A stretch of DNA of 64,000 bases from Nocardioides faecalis (GTDB lineage Bacteria; Actinomycetota; Actinomycetes; Propionibacteriales; Nocardioidaceae): the NCBI RefSeq assembly GCF_018388425.1, contig NZ_CP074406.1, positions 124,001-188,000 of the forward strand, read 5' to 3'. The notes beneath the pieces were generated by a model. The model saw only the letters and a program-made list of their open reading frames with translations, was not told where the DNA came from and did no database searches. Positions within the stretch are counted from its first letter, which is position 1, and each line of letters starts with the position of its first letter. Positions 1 through 7,361 of the stretch are shown here, one piece after another. Made by a program: the position numbers and the translations under genes.

Positions 1-1419
1 GAGGTGGTCAACGAGGTCCGCGCCACCCGCCACGACGAGCCCGCGGTGGCCGACGTCAAGGGCAGCGCCCGGATGGCGGAGCTGATGCGCCGCCTGGCCC
101 GCCAGCAGGCCCCGGGCAGCCCGACCGAGTTCCGGGTGTTCTGGCGTGACGACCGGCTCGTGCTGGACCGCGGCAAGCTGGGCCAGATCCGCCGCCAGCT
201 GATGTCGCAGGGCATGCGCAACAAGCAGGTGCCCCGGGTCGCGCAGGCGCTGCTGGACGCCCTGTGGCGTCAGGTCCGCGGCGAGCGCGGGCGCGAGCAG
301 GGCCGCGAGCGGTTCAACGACGACATGCTCTCGCGCCCGGACTTCCTGGAGTTCGCCGCCGCCTGGTGGCCGCCGCTGGACGCCCCGGCCGTGCTGTGCT
401 GGCTGCGCGAGGGCGAGCTGCTCGCCCGGATCGCCGACGGCCTGCTCAGCGGCGAGGAGCAGCGACTCCTCGCCAAGTCGTGGAGCACCCTGGACCCGAA
501 CCGCCCGATCTCCCCGCAGATCTCCATCGAGGACGTGCCGCTGCTCGACGAGCTGCGCTACGCGCTCGGCGACGTGCCCGCCCGCACCGAGGACGAGCGC
601 GACGACCCGATGGCGCTCATCGAGGGCGCCGTCGACATCAACGAGCTGATGACCGCCGCCGACCGCGAGTTCTCCTCCGGGCGCGGGTGGCGCCCGCCGA
701 CCAACAGCATCGAGGACGACGGCTACGCCCACGTGCTCATCGACGAGGCCCAGGACCTCACCCCGATGCAGTGGCGCATGGTCGGGCGCCGCGGCCGCAC
801 CGCGTCGTGGACCATCGTCGGCGACCCCGCGCAGTCGTCGTGGCCCGAGCCCGCCGAGGCCGCCGCCGCCCGCGCCGAGGCCCTCGACCGCAAGCAGGTC
901 CACGAGTTCCACCTGTCGACCAACTACCGCAACTCCGCCGAGATCTACGCCCACGCCGCCGCCTACGCCCAGCGGGTCGGCCTCGACGCGGACCTGCCCG
1001 ACGCCGTACGACGCACCGGGGCGGAGCCCAAGGACGTCGTCCTCGGCCCGGGGGCCGGCTCCGCCCAGCTGGAGGCCGCCACCCGGGAGGCCGTGCTCGA
1101 GCTGGCCGGCGCCGTCAGCGGCACCGTCGGCATCGTGGTCCCGGTCGCGCGGCGCAGCGAGGTCAACGCCTGGCTCGCGTCCTGGCCCGAGCTCGCCCAG
1201 GACGCGCCCGGCGCCCGCGCCGCGGCCGTCGACTCCGCGACCACGCCCTCGGGCGAGGACCGGGTCGTGGTGCTGACCGGGCTCGACACCAAGGGGCTGG
1301 AGTTCGACGGCATCGTCGTCGTCCGTCCCCAGGAGATCGAGGACGAGTCCGCGACCGGGCGGGCCACGCTGTACGTCGTCCTGACCCGCGCGACGCAGCT
1401 GCTGACCACCATCAGCTGA
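1..1419 (+). CDS. helR: RNA polymerase recycling motor ATPase, HelR/HelD type (C-terminal part, 5' end outside window)
   Basis: The gene is open at the left edge, so only about the last 470 residues are present and the Walker A region is missing. What remains shows superfamily I helicase motifs in order: a Walker B-like VLIDEAQDL near residue 246, GDPAQSSWPEP near 275, STNYRNSAEIY near 303, a late GLDTKGLEFDGIVVVRP motif, and the terminal YVVLTRATQLL. Proteins of this family (HelD, and HelR of actinobacteria) are UvrD-like ATPases that do not unwind DNA but free stalled or rifampicin-bound RNA polymerase. The GDPAQSSWPEP variant and the absence of other domains fit HelR better than UvrD or PcrA. 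The helR assignment against other HelD-like paralogues is inference, because the N-terminal RNA-polymerase-contacting arm cannot be seen. Confidence 0.8.
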   Translation, partial: EVVNEVRATRHDEPAVADVKGSARMAELMRRLARQQAPGSPTEFRVFWRDDRLVLDRGKLGQIRRQLMSQGMRNKQVPRVAQALLDALWRQVRGERGREQGRERFNDDMLSRPDFLEFAAAWWPPLDAPAVLCWLREGELLARIADGLLSGEEQRLLAKSWSTLDPNRPISPQISIEDVPLLDELRYALGDVPARTEDERDDPMALIEGAVDINELMTAADREFSSGRGWRPPTNSIEDDGYAHVLIDEAQDLTPMQWRMVGRRGRTASWTIVGDPAQSSWPEPAEAAAARAEALDRKQVHEFHLSTNYRNSAEIYAHAAAYAQRVGLDADLPDAVRRTGAEPKDVVLGPGAGSAQLEAATREAVLELAGAVSGTVGIVVPVARRSEVNAWLASWPELAQDAPGARAAAVDSATTPSGEDRVVVLTGLDTKGLEFDGIVVVRPQEIEDESATGRATLYVVLTRATQLLTTIS

Positions 1420-1430
1420 GGACGCCTGCG

Positions 1431-1458
1431 GGCGCCCTCAGGGGCCGCTCAGGGCGCC
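1431..1458. terminator. Hairpin between convergent genes
   Basis: The arms GGCGCCCT (1431-1438) and AGGGCGCC (1451-1458) pair perfectly over 8 bp around a 12-nt loop. The hairpin sits just after the helR stop and overlaps the last codons of the convergent gene, so it could end transcription in both directions. No T-tract follows, which is usual in high-GC actinobacteria. Confidence 0.4.
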
Positions 1459-2942
1459 TCAGGGCCGTCCTGCTCGTCCTCGTCGGCCTTGCCGGCGGGA
1501 CCGCAGGGGTCCTCCTCGTCCGTCTGGACATCCTTGTCGGACTTGTCGTCCTCGTCGGGATCCGCGGTGGGGCTCTCCGCCGCCGCGGTGGTGCTCGGGG
1601 CAGGCGTGGTCGTGCTCGGGCTCGCCGAGGTGCTCGGGGCGTCGCTGACGCACTCGTCGCGAGGCTTCCGGTTCGGCTTCGGGTCGCCCGCCGGCTTCCC
1701 GCTCGGCTTCCCGCTCGGCTTCCCGCTCGGCTTCTGGGACGGCTGCTCCGAGGTCTTCTCGGAGGGCTCATCCGACGGCTGGTCCGACGGTTGGTCGGCG
1801 GGCTCATCAGTGGGCTGGTCAGTGGGCTGATCAGAAGGCTCCCCGGTCGGCTCCGCCGTGGGCTGCTCGGTCGGCACCACGGGCGTGGGGGTGCCGGTGG
1901 GCGTGGCCGTGGGGGTGACCGTGGGCGTGGGGGTGACGGGTGCGGTCGGCGTGGCCGAGCCGGTGGCAGGCGGGGTGGCCGGCGGGGTCGCGGGGACGAA
2001 CGAGCGGAGGCTCGGGTCCCTCGCCCAGCCCTTCTGCACGGCGTCCGGGCCCAGCCCTGGGAGGCGTCGTGCCGACACGATCACCGTGGGCATCGGCCAC
2101 GCGTCGGCCAGCGGGCCGGCGGCGGCGATCGGCGGCAGGGTCAGCTGCTCCTCGAGGGTGGTGCGGGCGCCGCGGACCATGGCGGGGAAGCGGGGGGAGG
2201 CGTTCAGGCGACCCAGTGCAGAGGACACCTCCGCCGGCGCGGAGAGGTCGCCGCCGGCGCTGCACAGGACCACGCCCGCGGCCAGCGCGGCGTCGTCGAG
2301 GTCCTGGGGGTCGCGGGTGCCGTCGTCGTCGGCGTCCACCCCGACGACGGTCCACAGGGCCGGGGGCAGCAGGAAAGGTCCGGCGCCGCGGTCATGGCGC
2401 GGGTCGGCGTCGATCCGGCCCTGGTCGCTGTCGGGCACCGCCTTGCCGTCCTCGGCGCCGCCGGCGTGACGCAGCACGGGCCCGTAGAGGGCAGGGCTGA
2501 CCCGCCCCTGGGCGTCGAAGCTGCCGCCGCCGCTGCGACCGTGGTCGGTGGCGACCGCGGCGACCGCGGCCAGGTGCATCCAGTCCAGGTGGCAGCCGGG
2601 GTCGGCCTGGCTCATGATCGCCTCCGCGCGCTGGTAGGCGCCCAGCGTGGCCACGGGCAGGTCGCCCAACGCCGGGGGAGAGCTGGCGACACGGAAGGCG
2701 ACCGGTGTCAGCGACGAGACGTCGCTGAGCGTGGAGGCGTCCGGCTCCCGGGCGGCGGAGGTGTCCGGGGTCTCCGCGTCGCGGCTGTGCGGCGGCGGGA
2801 CGGCCAGGCTCGCGTCGGAGCCGGAGGAGGAGGCGGCGCCGACACCGAGCAACGTCGCGAGACTCGCGCCGAGGACGGTCCGGGCCACCAGGGTGCCCAA
2901 CATGGTCCGGCCGACGGCCGGACGCCCGAGATCGCGCCGCAC
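1449..2942 (-). CDS. Secreted lytic-transglycosylase-like protein with Pro/Ser/Thr repeat tail; catalytic Glu absent
   Basis: The 497-residue protein is read from a GTG at 2942 with GGAAGGAAC just upstream; an internal ATG at 2903 is the alternative. An N-terminal basic and hydrophobic stretch (residues 1-37) looks like a signal peptide. Residues about 100-260 resemble the MltB/SLT-like domain of actinobacterial lytic transglycosylases: GPFLLPPALWTVVGVDADDDG and the following DPQDLDDAALAAGVVLC align with the family's GPMQFIPGTW...VDGDGDG...DPQDIDDAALAAA. The catalytic Glu of the family motif (VES.HGR) is replaced: here it reads VATDHGR, with Ala at about 131. The protein is therefore probably inactive as a glycosidase and may only bind peptidoglycan. 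Residues about 290-497 are low complexity, with TPTPT runs, DQPTD/SDQPSDEPS units and KPSG repeats, then an acidic end. It probably spans or decorates the cell wall. Confidence 0.65.
   Translation of the reverse strand: MRRDLGRPAVGRTMLGTLVARTVLGASLATLLGVGAASSSGSDASLAVPPPHSRDAETPDTSAAREPDASTLSDVSSLTPVAFRVASSPPALGDLPVATLGAYQRAEAIMSQADPGCHLDWMHLAAVAAVATDHGRSGGGSFDAQGRVSPALYGPVLRHAGGAEDGKAVPDSDQGRIDADPRHDRGAGPFLLPPALWTVVGVDADDDGTRDPQDLDDAALAAGVVLCSAGGDLSAPAEVSSALGRLNASPRFPAMVRGARTTLEEQLTLPPIAAAGPLADAWPMPTVIVSARRLPGLGPDAVQKGWARDPSLRSFVPATPPATPPATGSATPTAPVTPTPTVTPTATPTGTPTPVVPTEQPTAEPTGEPSDQPTDQPTDEPADQPSDQPSDEPSEKTSEQPSQKPSGKPSGKPSGKPAGDPKPNRKPRDECVSDAPSTSASPSTTTPAPSTTAAAESPTADPDEDDKSDKDVQTDEEDPCGPAGKADEDEQDGPEAP
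1692..1733. repeat. 12-bp tandem repeat encoding KPSG units
   Basis: CGGCTTCCCGCT is repeated three times perfectly from 1692, plus half a unit. On the minus strand it encodes the KPSG repeats of the transglycosylase-like protein's wall-spanning tail. Such arrays usually vary in copy number between strains. Confidence 0.8.
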
Positions 2943-3134
2943 GATGTTCCTTCCAGACGCCCCGCCGCCGAGGCGGCACGCTCCCTCCCACCCGCCGGCC
3001 TCCCCGGGACGAAGGGCCGCTCGACGGTCCGGCGCGAGGCGCCGGACATCCACCATAAGTCGGTCTGCGGCCGAATGGGACCCGATCGCGGAAGCAGTCT
3101 CGTCACCTCGTCCCAGGGGCCTCGTTGGTCCTGC

Positions 3135-4133
3135 ATGGAGCGCCTGAGCCGACGTACCGCCACCCGTCCTGCCGCCCGTCCTGCCGCCCGTCCTGCCGGC
3201 CTGCTGGCAGGCGTGCTCGTCACCGCCGTGGCGCTGCTGGCCACGCTCACCCTGGCCGCCCCACGCGCCTCCGCGGCGCCCGAGCCGCTGCCGGTGCCCT
3301 ACGGGTTCGTGCCGGGCGCGCTGCTCAACGGGCTGCCCGGTGCCAACGCGGCGGGCACCAACGACTGGAGCTGCAAGCCGTCGAAGGCGCACCCCCGTCC
3401 GGTGGTGCTGGTGCACGGCTTCGCCGGCAACCGCGCCACCAACTGGCCGACGTTCGGGCCGCTGCTCAAGAACGAGGGCTACTGCGTCTTCGCGCTCACG
3501 TACGGCGTCGCCGCCGACGTCGTGCCGGTGAACCTGCTCGGCGGTGTCGGCGACATGCGCGCCAGCGCCGGCGAGCTGAAGGTGTTCGTCGACAAGGTGC
3601 TCAAGGCGACGGGGGCCGGCAAGGTCGACCTGGTCGGGCACTCCGAGGGCAGCCTGATGCCGAACTGGTACCTGAAGTACCTCGGCGGGGCGAAGAAGGT
3701 GCACCACTTCATCGGGCTCGGCTCCGCGTTCGGCGGCACCAACCTGCCGGTGCTGTTCGAGCGGCTGCTCAACGGGATCTTGGCGCCGGAGCAGGTGCCC
3801 GTCTGCCAGGCGTGCCTGCAGTTCTCGCCGAAGTCGCAGTTCGTCCGCCAGCTGCACGAGGGCGGCCTCATGCAGAAGGGCGTGAGCTACACCAGCATCG
3901 TCACCCGGATCGACGAGCTGGTGATCCCTTACACCAACGGGATCCTGCCCGGGGCGCGCAACTACGTCCTGCAGGACGTGTGCCCCCAGGACCTCTCGGA
4001 CCACCTGCAGATCGTCTCCAGCCGCAACGTGGCCCGGATCGTGCTCAACACCCTGGACCCGAAGAACGCTCGGAAGCTGACCTGCGTCCCGGTGCTGCCG
4101 GTGGTCGGGGAGCTCGTCCCCGGCCTGATCTGA
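3135..4133 (+). CDS. Secreted lipase/esterase (triacylglycerol lipase, alpha/beta hydrolase)
   Basis: The 332-residue protein has an N-terminal signal peptide: basic residues, a small ARPAARPA repeat, a hydrophobic core, then an Ala-X-Ala-like site near ASAAPEP. The mature part has the lipase fold signature VVLVHGF around residue 95, the nucleophile elbow GHSEG (serine near residue 170), a candidate acid in RIDELVIP and a candidate catalytic histidine in LSDHLQI. This matches the Streptomyces/Mycobacterium family of extracellular triacylglycerol lipases, with a Glu where many have Gln in GHSQG. Four Cys residues in the mature part (SCKPS, GYCV, VCQAC) could form disulfides. The ATG at 3135 is chosen because it starts the signal peptide; no strong ribosome binding site is visible. 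The gene stands alone, divergent from the transglycosylase-like gene. Its substrate cannot be told from sequence. Confidence 0.8.
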   Translation: MERLSRRTATRPAARPAARPAGLLAGVLVTAVALLATLTLAAPRASAAPEPLPVPYGFVPGALLNGLPGANAAGTNDWSCKPSKAHPRPVVLVHGFAGNRATNWPTFGPLLKNEGYCVFALTYGVAADVVPVNLLGGVGDMRASAGELKVFVDKVLKATGAGKVDLVGHSEGSLMPNWYLKYLGGAKKVHHFIGLGSAFGGTNLPVLFERLLNGILAPEQVPVCQACLQFSPKSQFVRQLHEGGLMQKGVSYTSIVTRIDELVIPYTNGILPGARNYVLQDVCPQDLSDHLQIVSSRNVARIVLNTLDPKNARKLTCVPVLPVVGELVPGLI

Positions 4134-4179
4134 GGCGCCTGATCTGAGGCGTTCCCGGGCCGGGGCGACCGAGCGCGGT

Positions 4180-4731
4180 TCAGGCGGGCTGGAACAGCCC
4201 GATCGCGTCGCTCTCCCACCACAGGTCGTGGTAGACGACCCGCCCGTGCATCCACGGCTCCCGGGTCTCCAGCGCCGAGGCCAGGAAGTCGTCGCCCGCC
4301 ACCCGGTCCGAGGGCGGCAGCAAACCGTAGGTGTGTGCCGGGACGAAGCCCTTGCGGCAGTAGTAGGCACCCTCGCCCTCCAGCACCAGGTACGGCGCCA
4401 GCTGCCGGGCGCCCTCGGTGCGCGCCGCGTCGAGGAGTGCCGAGCCGATGCCCTGGTCCTGGTGCTCGGGGTCGATGCTGAGCGGGCCCACCACCAGGAC
4501 GTCCACGAGCCGGGGCTCGGCGTCCAGCCAGGCGTGGCTCAGGCCGAGGTGACCGACGACCCGGCCGTCGTGCTCGGCGACCAGCTCGGCACGCACCAGG
4601 CCACGGCCGACGACCTCGCGCCAGAACGCCACGACGCCCGGGATGTCGGCGTCGAAGGCGGCGCTCAGCACGGCCTCGATGCCGGGGGTGTCGGCAGGTG
4701 TGGCCAGGCGGATCCGGGTGGGTGTGCTCAC
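4180..4731 (-). CDS. GNAT family N-acetyltransferase
   Basis: A 183-residue single-domain protein read from a GTG at 4731. It begins with the typical beta strand TRIRLATPADTPGIEAVL and contains the acetyl-CoA-binding motif A as LSIDPEHQDQGIGSALLDAARTEG (pyrophosphate loop Q-x-x-G-I-G). The GEGAYYCRKGF segment corresponds to the conserved YY.R.GF region of YhbS-like acetyltransferases. Such enzymes transfer an acetyl group from acetyl-CoA to a small-molecule or protein amine; the acceptor is unknown. It is convergent with the lipase gene and divergent from the PhzE-like gene, with about 97 bp between the two starts. Confidence 0.8.
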   Translation of the reverse strand: MSTPTRIRLATPADTPGIEAVLSAAFDADIPGVVAFWREVVGRGLVRAELVAEHDGRVVGHLGLSHAWLDAEPRLVDVLVVGPLSIDPEHQDQGIGSALLDAARTEGARQLAPYLVLEGEGAYYCRKGFVPAHTYGLLPPSDRVAGDDFLASALETREPWMHGRVVYHDLWWESDAIGLFQPA

Positions 4732-4828
4732 GGCGCAGAGCGTACGGGCGCCGGGGCGTTCTGGGGCACCGTGGGCGAGGCGCGGACCACGGCCGCCCGT
4801 GCCGGCGGGCCCGCATAGGCTTCGCCCC

Positions 4829-6778
4829 ATGTCTGAGCAGTCCGGTCCCACGCACTCCGCCGCCGAGGCCATCGCGGCCGTCCGGGAGCACGAGGCGTGG
4901 GCGATCATCCGGCGCTCGACCCGGGCCGGGGACCGCGACACCGTCGGCGTGCTCGGCGGCAGCCGCAGCGTCGTCTCCTCGATCATGGACATCCCGCTGG
5001 AGACCGGGGTGCCCGAGCCGGGCCGCACCTGCGACCGGCTGGTCGCCGTACCGTTCCGGCAGGTCGCCGAGCGTGGCTTCGAGGCGCACGACGACGGCAC
5101 CCCGCTGGTGGTCGTCGACGTCGACGCCGAGCACGAGTTCTCCGTGGCGGAGGTCGTCGAGGCGATCACCGAGGTGCCGGTGACCTTCACCGACGCCGGT
5201 GGCTTCGACAGCGACGACGACGAGTACGCCAAGATCGTCGCCGCGATCATCGACGAGGAGATCGGGCAGGGCGAGGGCGCCAACCTGGTCATCGGGCGGA
5301 CCTACCGCGCGGTGGTCGCCGACTTCAGCGCCGAGGTGGCGCTCACCGTCTACCGCCGGCTGCTCGAGCGCGAGCGCGGCGCCTACTGGACCTTCCTGTT
5401 CTTCACCGGCGACCGCTACCTGATCGGTGCCAGCCCCGAGCGCCACGTCTCCGTGCACGGCGGCGACGTGCGGATGAACCCGATCTCCGGCACCTTCCAC
5501 CTGCGTCCGCCGGCCGGGGAGACCCGCCCCGCCGCGGCCCGGCTGCGCGACTTCCTCGCCGACGAGAAGGAGATCTACGAGCTCTTCATGGTCGTCGACG
5601 AGGAGCTGAAGATGATGTGCGACATCTGCACCGAGGGCGGCCAGGTGCTCGGCCCGTTCCTCAAGCCGATGACGCACCTGATCCACACCGAGTACCTGCT
5701 CGCCGGGCGCACCAGCCGCGACGTGCGCGAGGTGCTGCGCGACACCATGTACGCCGCCACGGTCACCGGCTCGCCGGTGGAGAACGCGTGCAAGCTGATC
5801 AAGACCTACGAGCCGGAGGGCCGCGGCTACTACGGCGCCGCGCTGGCGCTGTTCGGCCGCGACGGCGACGGCGAGCCGGTGGTGGACAGCCCGATCGTCA
5901 TCCGCACCGCCGACGTCGACCTGGCCGGCAACCTCAAGGTGACCGCCGGCGCCACCCTGGTCCGCGACTCCGAGCCGGCCTACGAGGTCGCCGAGACCCA
6001 CGCCAAGGCCGGCGGCATCCTCACCGCCTTCGGGCTGCGCTCGCAGGCCCCGGCCGCCGCGCCGACCGTGAGTCCCGAGGAGGTCGCCGAGCTGGTCGCC
6101 GACGAGGAGACCCTGATCGCGCTGGCGGGCCGCAACAACCGGCTCTCCGGTTTCTGGCTGGCCAACCAGGCCGGCAACCCGGTCGACCCGCGGCTGATCG
6201 GGCGGACCGCGGTCATCCTCGACAACGAGGACGACTTCGTGAACATGCTGCGCCACATGCTGACCCGGATGGGGATCAGCAGCCGGGTGGTGCGCCACGA
6301 GCAGGTCGACGGCGGCGACCTGGCCACCCTGCTCGACGCCGACCTGGTCATTGTCGGCCCCGGCCCCGGCGACCCGCGCGACGACGCCGACCCCAAGATC
6401 GCCCGGCTCCGCACGGCCGTGGACTGGCTGCTCGCGAACGAGCGGCCGTTCCTGGCGGTCTGCCTGGGCCACCAGGCGCTGTGCCACCGGCTCGGGCTGC
6501 CGCTGGTCTACAAGGACATCGTCTTCCAGGGCACCCAGGCCACGGTGCTCCTCGACGGCCGCCCCGCCAAGGTCGGCTTCTACAACACCTTCGTCGCCCG
6601 CCCCGACGCCGACACCGTGCTGCCCACCGGCGTCACCCTCGACACCGACCCGGTGAGCGGCGACGTCAACGCCGTCACCGGCCCGCACTACCGGGGCGTG
6701 CAGTTCCACGCCGAGTCGATCCTCACCGAGCGGGGCTTCGACATCGTGCACGACCTGGTGTCCGCCGTCCTGCTCTGA
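4829..6778 (+). CDS. PhzE-like 2-amino-2-desoxyisochorismate/anthranilate synthase (fused synthase and glutamine amidotransferase)
   Basis: A 649-residue fusion. Residues about 1-430 form a chorismate-binding domain with NPISGTFHLRP, the late GSPVENACKLIKTYE and a C-terminal AETHAKAGGILTAFGL. Residues about 445-649 form a class I glutamine amidotransferase with GPGPGDPRD, the nucleophile in AVCLGHQAL and the catalytic histidine in VQFHAES. The length (PhzE is about 640 residues) and the LRDTMYAATVTGSP...GRGYYGAAL region match PhzE, which makes ADIC from chorismate and glutamine, better than TrpE. No other phenazine gene is present in the window. It is followed after 7 bp by pabA and pabB, forming a chorismate-diverting operon. 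It could instead act as a second anthranilate synthase; sequence alone does not settle which product is made. Confidence 0.8.
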   Translation: MSEQSGPTHSAAEAIAAVREHEAWAIIRRSTRAGDRDTVGVLGGSRSVVSSIMDIPLETGVPEPGRTCDRLVAVPFRQVAERGFEAHDDGTPLVVVDVDAEHEFSVAEVVEAITEVPVTFTDAGGFDSDDDEYAKIVAAIIDEEIGQGEGANLVIGRTYRAVVADFSAEVALTVYRRLLERERGAYWTFLFFTGDRYLIGASPERHVSVHGGDVRMNPISGTFHLRPPAGETRPAAARLRDFLADEKEIYELFMVVDEELKMMCDICTEGGQVLGPFLKPMTHLIHTEYLLAGRTSRDVREVLRDTMYAATVTGSPVENACKLIKTYEPEGRGYYGAALALFGRDGDGEPVVDSPIVIRTADVDLAGNLKVTAGATLVRDSEPAYEVAETHAKAGGILTAFGLRSQAPAAAPTVSPEEVAELVADEETLIALAGRNNRLSGFWLANQAGNPVDPRLIGRTAVILDNEDDFVNMLRHMLTRMGISSRVVRHEQVDGGDLATLLDADLVIVGPGPGDPRDDADPKIARLRTAVDWLLANERPFLAVCLGHQALCHRLGLPLVYKDIVFQGTQATVLLDGRPAKVGFYNTFVARPDADTVLPTGVTLDTDPVSGDVNAVTGPHYRGVQFHAESILTERGFDIVHDLVSAVLL

Positions 6779-6785
6779 GCCGGCC

Positions 6786-7361
6786 ATGAGCGCCCCGGAC
6801 GTCGTGGTCGTCGACCACCACGACTCCTACACGCAGAACCTGGTGCACCTGGTGGCGTCGGTGACCGGCGTGCTGCCCACCGTGGTGCAGCACGACGAGG
6901 TCGAGGCCGCCGACGTGCTCGCGCACGAGCACGTCGTGCTGTCCCCAGGGCCGGGCAGCCCGCACGAACCGGCGGACTTCGCCGTCGGCCGGGAGGTCGT
7001 GCTCGCCGGCACCCGCCCCGTGCTCGGGGTCTGCCTGGGCATGCAGGGCATCGTGACGTCGTACGGCGGGCGGGTGGGGCGGGTCGATCCCGGGCACGGC
7101 GTCACCGCCACCGTGCGCCACGACGGCACCGGGCTGTTCGCCGGTGTGCCGGACGACTTCACCGCGGTGCGCTACCACTCGCTCGCCGCGCTGGAGGTGC
7201 CTGAGGTGCTGCGGGTGACCGCGACCGACGCCGCGACCGGGCTGGTGATGGCGGTCGCGCACACCTCGCTGCCCGTCGTGGGCGTGCAGTTCCACCCCGA
7301 GTCGGTGCTGAGCGAGCACGGTGCCCGGCTGGTTGCGAACTTCCTGGCGGGGCACTCGTGA
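6786..7361 (+). CDS. pabA: Aminodeoxychorismate/anthranilate synthase, glutamine amidotransferase subunit
   Basis: A 191-residue class I glutamine amidotransferase that supplies ammonia to a chorismate-using partner. It shows VVVDHHDSYTQNLVHLV at the start, LSPGPGSPHEP, the nucleophile-bearing GVCLGMQGI and the catalytic His/Glu pair in VQFHPESVLSEHG. Length and motifs are normal for the TrpG/PabA family. The next gene overlaps its stop by 4 bp (GTGA) and encodes a PabB, so the pair is best read as the aminodeoxychorismate synthase of folate synthesis. The PhzE-like protein upstream has its own amidotransferase and should not need it. The start is the ATG at 6786, 7 bp after the PhzE-like stop. 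Confidence 0.85.
   Translation: MSAPDVVVVDHHDSYTQNLVHLVASVTGVLPTVVQHDEVEAADVLAHEHVVLSPGPGSPHEPADFAVGREVVLAGTRPVLGVCLGMQGIVTSYGGRVGRVDPGHGVTATVRHDGTGLFAGVPDDFTAVRYHSLAALEVPEVLRVTATDAATGLVMAVAHTSLPVVGVQFHPESVLSEHGARLVANFLAGHS

Noticed and set aside
1692..1733. CRISPR-like repeats
   Set aside because: The units are 12 bp without spacers and encode a peptide repeat. The same reasoning excludes the 15-bp array at 54966-55060.
1489..1830. A plus-strand Gly/Ser/Leu-rich frame opposite the transglycosylase tail
   Set aside because: It is only the complement of the KPSG/DQP repeat region; there is no start signal or independent domain.
264..4133. A very long open frame on the plus strand spanning helR, the transglycosylase-like gene and the lipase
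   Set aside because: Only its last part (from 3135) is coding. The rest is an Arg/Pro/Ala-rich frame typical of the wrong phase of high-GC genes.
3962..6787. A 941-codon open frame on the minus strand opposite the PhzE-like gene
   Set aside because: It lies antisense to a gene with clear enzyme motifs, and its product is a low-complexity His/Gly/Asp/Val-rich string with no domain.
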